Shown here: positions 1 through 5,739 of the stretch, piece after piece
Layout of the letters: every line of letters begins with the position of its first letter
How positions within the stretch are numbered: position 1 is the first letter of the stretch
Source of the DNA: CAXYVC01 sp964292295
Lineage (GTDB): Bacteria; Acidobacteriota; Holophagae; Holophagales; Holophagaceae
NCBI GenBank assembly: GCA_964292295.1
Contig: CAXYVC010000140.1
Span: 1 to 6,282 of the forward strand
Length of the DNA: 6,282 bases
Reading direction: 5' to 3'
The notes under the pieces: generated by a model
Told to the model about the DNA's origin: nothing
Database searches by the model: none
What the model saw: the letters and a program-made list of their open reading frames with translations, nothing else
Program-made: the position numbers and the translations under genes

Positions 1-31
1 GGACGACAGTCCGGCGTAGCGCGCAAGCCCG

Positions 32-385
32 GTGCCCGCGCCGGCGCCCGCCACGCAGCCGGCCCAGGCGGCCCCCCGCCCCGTGGCCGTGCTGCGCAGC
101 GCCTTCGCGCCCGGCGACCGCGCCCTGGGTCGGCGGCTCCTCCTGGGCGTGCTGGCGCGGTTGCCCGAAGGAACCCCCTGGCTGCTGCTGGCCCACGAGG
201 CCTGCACCCTGCTGGAGGACCCTGCCGCGCGGGAGGTCTTCCAGGGCCTGGAGGCCCGGGGCATCCCGGTGCAGGTTTCCCGGGTGAGCCTGCGCTGGAC
301 GGGGCTTTCCGCGCCCGGCCACGAGGCGGTGGAGGACGGCCCCTGGCAGGCGGAACTGGCCGGAGGAAGGCTGCTGCTCCTGTAG
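32..385 (+). CDS. DsrE/YedF-like domain protein, N-terminal boundary uncertain
   Basis: A 117-residue frame from a GTG codon to TAG. Residues 1-17 are a Pro/Ala-rich, linker-like stretch. From residue 18 the pattern resembles the C-terminal DsrE-like domain of YedF-type proteins: a hydrophobic strand, then GDRALG (28-33), a leucine-rich helix, a second strand (LLLAHEA, 51-57) and LEARGIPV (73-80), matching the family's GxxxLG and LxxxGV pattern. YedF proteins usually have a TusA-like domain before this one and a CGxC motif after LxxxGV; here that place reads SRVSLRW, with no cysteine. The only cysteine is C58. No good Shine-Dalgarno precedes GTG 32, and an in-frame TAG sits at 17-19, so the ORF may be the tail of a broken two-domain gene or a stand-alone small gene (GTG 83 and GTG 89 are other possible starts). 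pgsA follows after 24 nt, so co-transcription is likely. Family assignment is by eye and tentative; function unknown. Confidence 0.5.
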   Translation: MPAPAPATQPAQAAPRPVAVLRSAFAPGDRALGRRLLLGVLARLPEGTPWLLLAHEACTLLEDPAAREVFQGLEARGIPVQVSRVSLRWTGLSAPGHEAVEDGPWQAELAGGRLLLL

Positions 386-391
386 AATGGA

Positions 392-408
392 GCTTCCGGA
401 ACGGAAGC
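392..408 (+). promoter_or_regulatory. Perfect hairpin covering the pgsA ribosome-binding site
   Basis: GCTTCCG (392-398) and CGGAAGC (402-408) are exact reverse complements separated by GAA, giving a 7-bp stem with a 3-nt loop that ends one base before the pgsA ATG at 410. The only Shine-Dalgarno-like purines (GGAA at 398-401 and GGAAG at 403-407) lie inside it. In mRNA the hairpin could limit initiation unless opened by ribosomes finishing the upstream ORF. It could also be a weak end signal for that ORF, but no T-run follows. A TAGAAT resembling a -10 box overlaps the upstream stop codon (383-388), but no matching -35 is visible. The structure is seen in the sequence; the role is inferred. 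Confidence 0.5.
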
Positions 409-409
409 C

Positions 410-1114
410 ATGAACCTGCCGAACGCCCTCACCCTCCTCCGCATCATCCTGGTCCCCGTCCTCGTGGTCGTGCTCATGACCCGGGCGCCGCACCACCAGA
501 TCATCGGATCCGTGGTGTTCTGGATCGCCTCCATCACGGACTTCTACGACGGCTACCTGGCCCGCAAGTACCGCCAGGTGACGGTGCTGGGCAAGCTCCT
601 GGATCCGCTGGCGGACAAGCTGCTGATCTCCGCGGCCCTCATCTCCCTCATCGAGCTGGGCAAGACCCCCGCCTGGATGGCCTTCATCATCCTTGCCCGG
701 GAGATGGCCATCACGGGCCTGCGGGGCCTGGCCAGCGAGGAGGGCATCACCATCGCCGCGGACCGCATGGGCAAGTGGAAGCTGGGCGCCCAGATCGCCG
801 CCGTCTCCTGTCTGCTCTTCGGCCCCGTGCTCGACGGCTGGCTGCACCTCTGGACCGGCGTGGGCCTCTTCCGGGAATGGAGCGTGGCCACCTTCTTCCG
901 GGGTGCCCTGCACGCCACGGAGCCCTGGGGCCTCTTCGTGGGACTGGGCCAGATCCTCATGTGGATCTCGCTGGTCCTCGCCATCTGGAGCGCGGTGCTC
1001 TACTTCCGCAGCTTCTGGCTCCGCATCGGGGAGCGCCTCCTGTCCGGCAACGGACGCCTGGCTGGTGACGGCGGGGAAGAGGCGGAAGGCGTAGAAGGCA
1101 GAGAAGCCCCGTGA
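410..1114 (+). CDS. pgsA: CDP-diacylglycerol–glycerol-3-phosphate 3-phosphatidyltransferase
   Basis: Phosphatidylglycerophosphate synthase: transfers the phosphatidyl group from CDP-diacylglycerol to glycerol-3-phosphate in the inner membrane, the committed step to phosphatidylglycerol and cardiolipin. The full CDP-alcohol phosphotransferase signature is present: D44-xx-D47-G48-xx-A51-R52-x8-G61-xxx-D65-xxx-D69, whose aspartates bind metal and substrate. The N-terminus MNLPNALTLLRIILVP is typical of PgsA rather than of phosphatidylserine synthase. Several hydrophobic spans follow (about 12-23, 31-43, 70-82, 87-100, 124-140, 174-200). At 234 residues it is longer than the roughly 180-residue enterobacterial enzyme, because of a longer loop near residues 140-170 and a charged Gly/Glu-rich tail from about 208. 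The ATG at 410 is supported by the conserved N-terminus, although its ribosome site lies in a hairpin. Its TGA overlaps the GTG of the next gene. A related CDP-alcohol transferase is a less likely alternative. Confidence 0.93.
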   Translation: MNLPNALTLLRIILVPVLVVVLMTRAPHHQIIGSVVFWIASITDFYDGYLARKYRQVTVLGKLLDPLADKLLISAALISLIELGKTPAWMAFIILAREMAITGLRGLASEEGITIAADRMGKWKLGAQIAAVSCLLFGPVLDGWLHLWTGVGLFREWSVATFFRGALHATEPWGLFVGLGQILMWISLVLAIWSAVLYFRSFWLRIGERLLSGNGRLAGDGGEEAEGVEGREAP

Positions 1115-1725
1115 TCCGGCGCTACCTCCTCGCGGGGCTCTTCACGCTGCTGCCCCTGGTGGTCACGGTGTGGCTGCTGAAGGTCATCTTCACGGGGCTC
1201 GTGGAGCTCACGCGCCCGCCCCTCACCTGGGCCTCCCAGCGCCTGGGCCTTCCCGTGCCCCCCTTCTGGGAGCTGGCGGTCCTCTCGGCCCTGGCCACCC
1301 TGCTGCTGCTCTTCCTGGTGGGCGTGCTGGTGGGCAACATCCTGGGCCGCCAGCTGCTGGCCTGGATGGACGAACTGATGCTGCACATCCCGGTGGTGAA
1401 GGGCATCTACGGCGCCACCAAGCAGCTGATGGGCGCCCTGCAGAACGGCCAGGGCGGCAGCTTCAAGGAGGTGGTGCTGGTGGAATGGCCGCACCCGGGC
1501 GCCCTCACCCTGGGCTTCGTGGCCCGGCGGGGCTGCTCCTGGATCGGCGGCGACGGCGAAAGGCGCGTGGCCGTCTACATCCCCACCGCCCCCAACCCCA
1601 CCAGCGGCTACGTGGTGATGCTGGACGCGGCGCGCCTGAAGCCTCTGGATGTGAGCCCCGAGCAGGCCTTCACCTGGGCGGTCTCGGGCGGCGTCGTCGC
1701 CCCCGAGGTGAAGCCGGGCGCCTGA
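1111..1725 (+). CDS. DUF502 family membrane protein
   Basis: A 204-residue protein of the DUF502 family, whose biochemical role is not established. Two membrane spans are visible, about residues 6-27 and 55-78, separated by a Pro-containing loop (PVPPFW, 48-53). Family-typical segments follow: IPVVKGIYGATKQ (93-105), FKEVVLVEWPHPG (118-130), a glycine-rich GFVARRG (135-141) and YIPTAPNPTSGYVVML (156-171). Length fits the family, so it looks intact. The start is GTG at 1111, inside the GTGA overlap with the pgsA stop, and the end of pgsA is purine-rich (GGAAGG, GAAGG and GAGAAG between 1083 and 1106), supplying Shine-Dalgarno-like sequence. This arrangement predicts translational coupling to pgsA. 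A strong hairpin follows 22 nt after the stop. A role in envelope or lipid homeostasis can be guessed only from the neighbour. Confidence 0.9.
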   Translation: MIRRYLLAGLFTLLPLVVTVWLLKVIFTGLVELTRPPLTWASQRLGLPVPPFWELAVLSALATLLLLFLVGVLVGNILGRQLLAWMDELMLHIPVVKGIYGATKQLMGALQNGQGGSFKEVVLVEWPHPGALTLGFVARRGCSWIGGDGERRVAVYIPTAPNPTSGYVVMLDAARLKPLDVSPEQAFTWAVSGGVVAPEVKPGA

Positions 1726-1747
1726 AGAAGACGCGCAGCCCAGGACG

Positions 1748-1783
1748 GGAAAGGGGCGGAGACCCGCGTCTCCGCCCCTTTCC
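1748..1783. terminator. Bidirectional hairpin terminator between convergent genes
   Basis: A perfect 16-bp inverted repeat (arms 1748-1763 and 1768-1783, loop CCGC at 1764-1767) lies in the 74-nt gap between the converging DUF502 and aldolase genes, 22 nt past one stop and 16 nt past the other. The arms contain AAA/TTT next to a GC-rich core. No T-run follows on either strand, so it is not a textbook intrinsic terminator, but position and perfect symmetry suggest it ends or protects transcripts from both sides. Confidence 0.85.
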
Positions 1784-1799
1784 GGCTTCCACCCTGGCT

Positions 1800-2717
1800 T
1801 CAGGCCCTGGCGTAGACGTCCATCACCGCGTGCAGCAGCTGGATGGCCTCGGCCTTCGGGCGCTGGAAGGCGTTGCGGCCCATGATCGAGCCGAAGCCGC
1901 CGCCCGCGGCGATCTCCTGCACCTCGGCCAGCACGGCCTCGGTGCCCTTGGCCTCGCCGCCGCTGAAGATCACGATGCGCCGGCCGTTGAAGGCGCTGCG
2001 CACCACCTCGGCAATGCGGTCCTTCAGGGTACCGGTGGGGAGCTGGTGCTTCTCGTAGGTCTTCGCCGCCTCGGGCACGAAGAGGTCGGCCTTGGGGGGC
2101 TTCACCTTCACGATGTGCGCCCCCAGCTGGCAGGCGATCTGGGCGGCATAGGCCACCACGTCCGCCGCGGTCTCGCCGATCTTGGAGAGACCCGCACCGC
2201 GGGGATAGGCCCACACCACGGTGGGCAGCCCCACGGCCTTGGCCTCGAGGATCAGCTCGCGCAGGGCCTCATACTGGATGTTGCGGTCGTCGGAACCGGG
2301 GTAGATGGTGTAGCCGATGGCGGCGCAGCCCAGGCGCAGCGCGTCCTCCACGCTGCCCGTCACGGCGCTGCAGGGCTCGATCTTGCTCAGGCCGTCGCTG
2401 TTGTTCAGCTTCAGGATGAGGGGCAGCTCGCCGGCGTAGTCGGAGGCGATGGCCTCCAGGAAGCCCAGGGGCGCCGCATAGGCGTTGCAGCCGGCCTCGA
2501 TGGCCAGCTCCGCGTGGTAGCGGGGGTCGTAGGCGGGCGGGTTCGGCGCGAAGCTGCGCGCGGGCCCGTGCTCGAAGCCCTGGTCCACGGGCAGGATCAC
2601 GAACTTGCCCGTGCCCGCAAGGCGTCCGGTGTTCATGAGGCGGGCGAGATTGGCCTTCACCCCGGGGTTGTCGCTGGCGTACCAGGACAGGATCTCTTTC
2701 ACGCGTGCGGTGGACAT
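1800..2717 (-). CDS. fbaB: Class I fructose-bisphosphate aldolase (DhnA/FbaB type)
   Basis: Cytosolic aldolase that reversibly cleaves fructose-1,6-bisphosphate to dihydroxyacetone phosphate and glyceraldehyde-3-phosphate through a lysine Schiff base, without a metal. The 305-residue TIM-barrel protein has DQGFEHG (45-51) near the start, LILKLNN (100-106), VVWAYPRG (167-174), and IVKVKPP (202-208) carrying the probable Schiff-base lysine (K204, or less likely K206). Phosphate-binding loops follow: SGGEAKG (252-258) and GSIMGRNAFQR (276-286). This order fits the bacterial/archaeal DhnA-type class I family, not the class II zinc enzymes. The start is set at MSTARV because TGGAGG (2723-2728, minus strand) stands 5 nt before it. 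The frame stays open 26 codons further upstream, but that extension is not family-like and crosses the intergenic region. It is a single-gene unit, convergent with DUF502 and divergent from tldD. A DhnA-type aldolase acting on a different substrate is the main alternative. Confidence 0.93.
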   Translation of the reverse strand: MSTARVKEILSWYASDNPGVKANLARLMNTGRLAGTGKFVILPVDQGFEHGPARSFAPNPPAYDPRYHAELAIEAGCNAYAAPLGFLEAIASDYAGELPLILKLNNSDGLSKIEPCSAVTGSVEDALRLGCAAIGYTIYPGSDDRNIQYEALRELILEAKAVGLPTVVWAYPRGAGLSKIGETAADVVAYAAQIACQLGAHIVKVKPPKADLFVPEAAKTYEKHQLPTGTLKDRIAEVVRSAFNGRRIVIFSGGEAKGTEAVLAEVQEIAAGGGFGSIMGRNAFQRPKAEAIQLLHAVMDVYARA

Positions 2718-2887
2718 GGCGGCCTCCAGGACGTGGGACGGATGATGTGCCCCATTGATGCGCCTTCCCGCAAAGGCATGCAAGCCGAAGGGCATTCGGT
2801 CACAGACCGCCGGTGCCGCCGGCGCATGGGCCCTTGCCGCCGCGCGGTGTATCGTGGTTTTTGGTGCAGTTCGCGCGGGAGGCCAGC
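2718..2887. promoter_or_regulatory. Divergent fbaB/tldD intergenic region with palindromes
   Basis: This 170-nt gap must hold the promoters for both flanking genes. Three abutting or overlapping inverted repeats are visible: CCGAA/TTCGG (2785-2789 and 2795-2799), CGGTC-ACA-GACCG (2797-2809), and GCCGG/CCGGC (2809-2813 and 2819-2823). A weak minus-strand promoter candidate for fbaB is TTGCAT (2778-2783) with a 17-nt spacer to CATCAA (2755-2760). For tldD only poor matches are seen (TTGCCG at 2834-2839, TATCGT at 2850-2855, spacing too short). The tldD ribosome site GGGAGG is at 2877-2882. The repeats are plain in the sequence; operator or attenuator roles are inference, and short GC-rich palindromes arise easily by chance here. 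Confidence 0.4.
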
Positions 2888-4339
2888 ATGACCGACGATC
2901 CGTCCGCCCCGGGCGCGGGGTCCGCGGAGGAAGCCTTCCGGCGCTTCGGCGTGGACGAAGACCTGGTCCGGCGCGCCATGGCGGCGGCGCTTTCCCGGGG
3001 GGGCGAGGCCTGCGACCTCTTCTTCCAGCACACCGTGGGGACCGCCATCGTCCTGCGGGACCGGGAGGTCAACCAGGCTTCCACCCGCGTCAGCCTGGGC
3101 GTCGGCATTCGCGTCCTCCTGGGCGACCAGGTGGGTTTCTCCTTCTGCGAGGACCTGGACGAGGCAGCCATCCTCCGGGCCGCACGCACCGCCGCGGCCA
3201 TCGCCTCCGGCGGCGGGGGGCAGGCCCCGGCCGCCTTCCGCCCCGTGCCCCATCCGGACCACCACGCCCTTCAGGTCCCCTGGGAGACCGTCCCCGCGGA
3301 CCGCAAGGTGGCCCTGCTCCGGGACCTCGACGCACGGGTCTTCGCCTCCGACCCGCGCATCCTCAAGGCGAGCGTCCGCTACAGCGACGAGACCACCCAC
3401 GTGCTGATCGCCACCTCCGAGGGGCGTGTCGCCTGGGACACGCGTCCCCTGTGCAGCCTCGGCGCCTCCGCCCGGGGGGGGCCGGGCGGGCGCCGGGAGG
3501 ATGCAAGCTGGGCCTACAGCGCCCGGGACGGCTTCGCCTGCCTAAGGCCCGAGCGCCTGGCGCGGATCGCGCGGGAGATCGGCCTGCGCATCGCGCGGGG
3601 TTTCGAGGCGGTGAAGCCCGCCGGCGGGGAGATGGAGGTGGTGCTCGCCCCGGGCGGCGCGGGCATCCTGCTGCACGAAGCCATCGGTCATGGTCTCGAG
3701 GCCGACTTCAACCGCAAGCGCACTTCCGTCTTCGCAGACCAGCTCGGCCAGGCGGTGGCGGCCCCCTTCGTGAGCATCGTGGACGACGCCACCTTGCCCC
3801 ACGCCCGCGGCTCCCTGAACGTCGACGACGAGGCGAACCCCACCCAGTGCACCCCACTGGTCGAGAAGGGCCGCCTCGCGGGCTACCTGCACGACCGCAT
3901 CAGCGCGGCCTTCTACAAGGTTGCTCCCACGGGCAACGGACGGCGCCAGAGCTACCGCTTCGCGCCCCTCCCCCGCATGCGGAGCACCTACATGCTGCCC
4001 GGCCCCCACGACCCCGAGGAGATCCTTCGCAGCGTGAAGAAGGGAATCTACGCCGAGGACTTCACCAATGGAGAGGTGCAGATCGGCGCGGGCGACTTCA
4101 CCTTCTACGTGAAGTCCGGCTTCCTGATCGAGGGGGGCCGCCTCACGCGCCCCATCAAGGACGTGAACATCATCGGTAACGGGCCCGAGGTGCTCCGGAA
4201 CATCACCATGGTCGGCCACGACCTGGAGCTCTCCGAGGCCACCTGGACCTGCGGCAAGGACGGCCAGGGGGTGCCCGTGAGCCAGGGCCTTCCCACCTGC
4301 AAGGTCTCCTCCCTCACCGTCGGCGGGGTGAACGCATGA
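2888..4339 (+). CDS. tldD: TldD, catalytic subunit of the TldD/PmbA metalloprotease
   Basis: Zinc-dependent peptidase subunit that works with PmbA (TldE) as a cytosolic heterodimer degrading unstructured peptides. In E. coli the pair matures microcin B17 and clears the antitoxin CcdA. The 483-residue length matches E. coli TldD (481). The zinc motif HEAIGH is at 263-268 (ligands H263 and H268, catalytic E264), and C455 in WTCGKDGQG is placed like the third ligand in TldD proteins. Other family blocks are VDDEANPTQ (312-320), YLHDR, GNGRRQSYRFAPLPRM (349-364) and the C-terminal SSLTVGG. The start is the ATG at 2888, preceded at 5 nt by GGGAGG; the frame is open 25 codons upstream from GTG 2813 but that part is intergenic. 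It overlaps pmbA by ATGA, so the two subunits are probably made in step. G-runs (7 G near 2998, 8 G at 3474-3481) do not disturb the frame. Confidence 0.95.
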   Translation: MTDDPSAPGAGSAEEAFRRFGVDEDLVRRAMAAALSRGGEACDLFFQHTVGTAIVLRDREVNQASTRVSLGVGIRVLLGDQVGFSFCEDLDEAAILRAARTAAAIASGGGGQAPAAFRPVPHPDHHALQVPWETVPADRKVALLRDLDARVFASDPRILKASVRYSDETTHVLIATSEGRVAWDTRPLCSLGASARGGPGGRREDASWAYSARDGFACLRPERLARIAREIGLRIARGFEAVKPAGGEMEVVLAPGGAGILLHEAIGHGLEADFNRKRTSVFADQLGQAVAAPFVSIVDDATLPHARGSLNVDDEANPTQCTPLVEKGRLAGYLHDRISAAFYKVAPTGNGRRQSYRFAPLPRMRSTYMLPGPHDPEEILRSVKKGIYAEDFTNGEVQIGAGDFTFYVKSGFLIEGGRLTRPIKDVNIIGNGPEVLRNITMVGHDLELSEATWTCGKDGQGVPVSQGLPTCKVSSLTVGGVNA

Positions 4340-5664
4340 TGACTCGGGACGCACGCCTCGACCTGGCGGAAGACGTGATGAGGCTGGCCGGAAGGGCCGG
4401 CGCCCAGGCCTGCTCCGTGGCCATCAGCAGCCGCCGCGCCGTGGAGGTGGCCTTCCGGGAGGGCCAGCTCGACCGCCTCCAGGAGTCCCTGGCGCGAAGC
4501 CTCACCCTGGAGCTCTTCCTGGACGGGCGCTACTCCGTGCACGCCACCCAGAAGCTGGACCGCACCTCCCTGGAAGCCTTCGTGGGGGACGCCGCCGCCC
4601 TCACCCGTTTCCTGGCACCAGACCCGCACCGGTGCCTGCCGGAGCCCGAGCTCTCCCGCCTCCACCCCCACGGCGAGCTCCAGCTCGTGGATCCCGCCCA
4701 CGACGCCCTGGAGACGCCGACCCGCATCGCCTGGGCCCGGGAGGCGGAGGAGGCCGCCCGGGAAGCGGCGGGCGCCGCGCGCCTGAGCACCAGCACCTCC
4801 TGGTACGACGTCCACGCCCAGCTGTCCCTCCTCAACAGCGCCGGCTTCCACGGGGAGCACGAGGCCACCACCTGCAGCCTTTCGGCCTCCGCCACCGTGC
4901 GGGACGGGGACCGGGGCCGCCCCGAGGAGGACGCCTACGCCGCCGCCTGCCACCTGGCGGACCTGCCCCGGCCCGGATCCCTCGGGACGGAAGCCGCGGA
5001 GCGCGCGCTGGCCAGGATCGGCCAGGCCAAGCTGCCCAGCGGATGCTACGACGTGGTGGTGGAGAACCGCGTGGCGGGGCGCCTCCTGGAGGGCCTCCTG
5101 GAGCCCATGACCGCCGCAGCGCTCCAGCAGAAGAGCTCCTGGCTCGAGGGGCGCCTGGGCCAGGCTGTCGGCTCGACCGCCCTGACCCTCGTGGACGACC
5201 CCTTCCTACCGCGGGGCCTGGGTTCCGGCCCCTTCGACGGGGAGGGCCTCGCCCTCCAACGGCGCGCCCTGGTGGAGGGCGGCCTCCTGAAGGCCTACCT
5301 GGTGGACAACCACTTCGGCCGCAAGCTCGGCCTGAGGCCCACCGGAGGCGGCACCTCGAACCTGTGCCTCGAGGGGGGCCGCGGCAGCCTGGAGGACCTG
5401 CTCCGGGGCATGACGCGGGGCATCCTCGTCCAGGGTTTCATCGGTGGCAACCACAACGGCACCACCGGGGACTTCTCCTACGGCATCACCGGCCAGCTGG
5501 TGGAGGACGGGCGCCCCGTGCGGCCCGTGAACGAGATGAACCTGAGCGGGACCATGCTGGATCTCTGGACGCGCCTGGAGGGCGCCGCCGGCGATCCCGA
5601 CACCTCCAGCAGCTGGCGCATCCCCAGCCTCCGCTTCCGCGGCCTTGCCTTCAGCGGGAGCTGA
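4336..5664 (+). CDS. pmbA: PmbA/TldE, non-catalytic subunit of the TldD/PmbA protease
   Basis: Partner subunit of TldD, 442 residues (E. coli PmbA about 450). It shows the three-part PmbA/TldD fold: an N-terminal domain (about 5-95, with AQACSVAISSRRAVEVAFREG), a middle domain (about 110-215) and the C-terminal domain from about 235. The C-terminal part has YDVVVENRVAGRLL at the place where TldD carries its HExxxH, and no such motif occurs, as expected for PmbA. Later blocks are LVDDPFLPRGLGSGPFDGEG, GGTSNLCLEGG, GNHNGTTGDFSYGITG (371-386) and VNEMNLSG, all characteristic of this subunit. Translation starts at ATG 4336 or the adjacent ATG 4339, overlapping the tldD TGA; the ribosome site lies within the tldD end (GGCGGGG, 4322-4328). 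No candidate peptide substrate gene is visible beside the pair, so a general housekeeping role is more likely than a dedicated natural-product one. Confidence 0.93.
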   Translation: MMTRDARLDLAEDVMRLAGRAGAQACSVAISSRRAVEVAFREGQLDRLQESLARSLTLELFLDGRYSVHATQKLDRTSLEAFVGDAAALTRFLAPDPHRCLPEPELSRLHPHGELQLVDPAHDALETPTRIAWAREAEEAAREAAGAARLSTSTSWYDVHAQLSLLNSAGFHGEHEATTCSLSASATVRDGDRGRPEEDAYAAACHLADLPRPGSLGTEAAERALARIGQAKLPSGCYDVVVENRVAGRLLEGLLEPMTAAALQQKSSWLEGRLGQAVGSTALTLVDDPFLPRGLGSGPFDGEGLALQRRALVEGGLLKAYLVDNHFGRKLGLRPTGGGTSNLCLEGGRGSLEDLLRGMTRGILVQGFIGGNHNGTTGDFSYGITGQLVEDGRPVRPVNEMNLSGTMLDLWTRLEGAAGDPDTSSSWRIPSLRFRGLAFSGS

Positions 5665-5683
5665 CGGGAACGTGACCGCACAG

Positions 5684-5711
5684 ACGGCCGGGAAATGCTA
5701 CTCTTGGCCGT
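5684..5711. repeat. Inverted repeat around a -10-like element before the DUF4870 gene
   Basis: ACGGCC (5684-5689) and GGCCGT (5706-5711) are exact reverse complements separated by 16 nt. The spacer contains TGCTACTCT (5696-5704), which resembles an extended -10 element, but there is no well-placed -35 (GTGACC at 5672 is too far, 21 nt). The element lies in the 75-nt gap after pmbA, so it could be an operator over a promoter for the next gene or a weak hairpin in a read-through transcript. Symmetry is certain; function is a guess. Confidence 0.25.
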
Positions 5712-5739
5712 TCCTTGAGAGCCCCTTGAAGGAGGCGCC

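Noticed and set aside
17..19. TAG as a pyrrolysine or programmed readthrough codon
   Set aside because: There is no readthrough signal, no pyrrolysine gene in view, and other genes here use TAG as an ordinary stop (385, 6204). A simple gene end or a nonsense mutation explains it.
2718..2795. A 26-residue N-terminal extension of the aldolase
   Set aside because: The TGGAGG ribosome site sits directly before the internal ATG at 2717, and the extension lies in the intergenic region without family similarity.
2813..2887. A 25-residue N-terminal extension of TldD from GTG 2813
   Set aside because: The ATG at 2888 has GGGAGG at 5 nt and gives the normal family length; GTG 2813 has no ribosome site and lies in a palindromic intergenic segment.
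1170..2891. A 573-codon open frame on the plus strand, the longest in the window
   Set aside because: It overlaps DUF502 in another frame, runs antisense to the aldolase gene, and its translation is a Gly/Ala/Arg/His-rich low-complexity product of high GC with no family motifs.
3474..3481. An eight-G tract inside tldD as a phase-variable switch or frameshift
   Set aside because: The TldD frame is continuous and family-like on both sides, and G-runs are common in this GC-rich sequence; nothing suggests switching.
2755..4179. A 474-codon plus-strand frame overlapping tldD
   Set aside because: An Arg/Pro/Gly-rich translation in the wrong frame of a clear tldD; a GC-driven shadow. Similar frames at 1000-2214, 3542-4354, 4105-4953 (minus) and 4632-5675 (plus) were discarded for the same reason.
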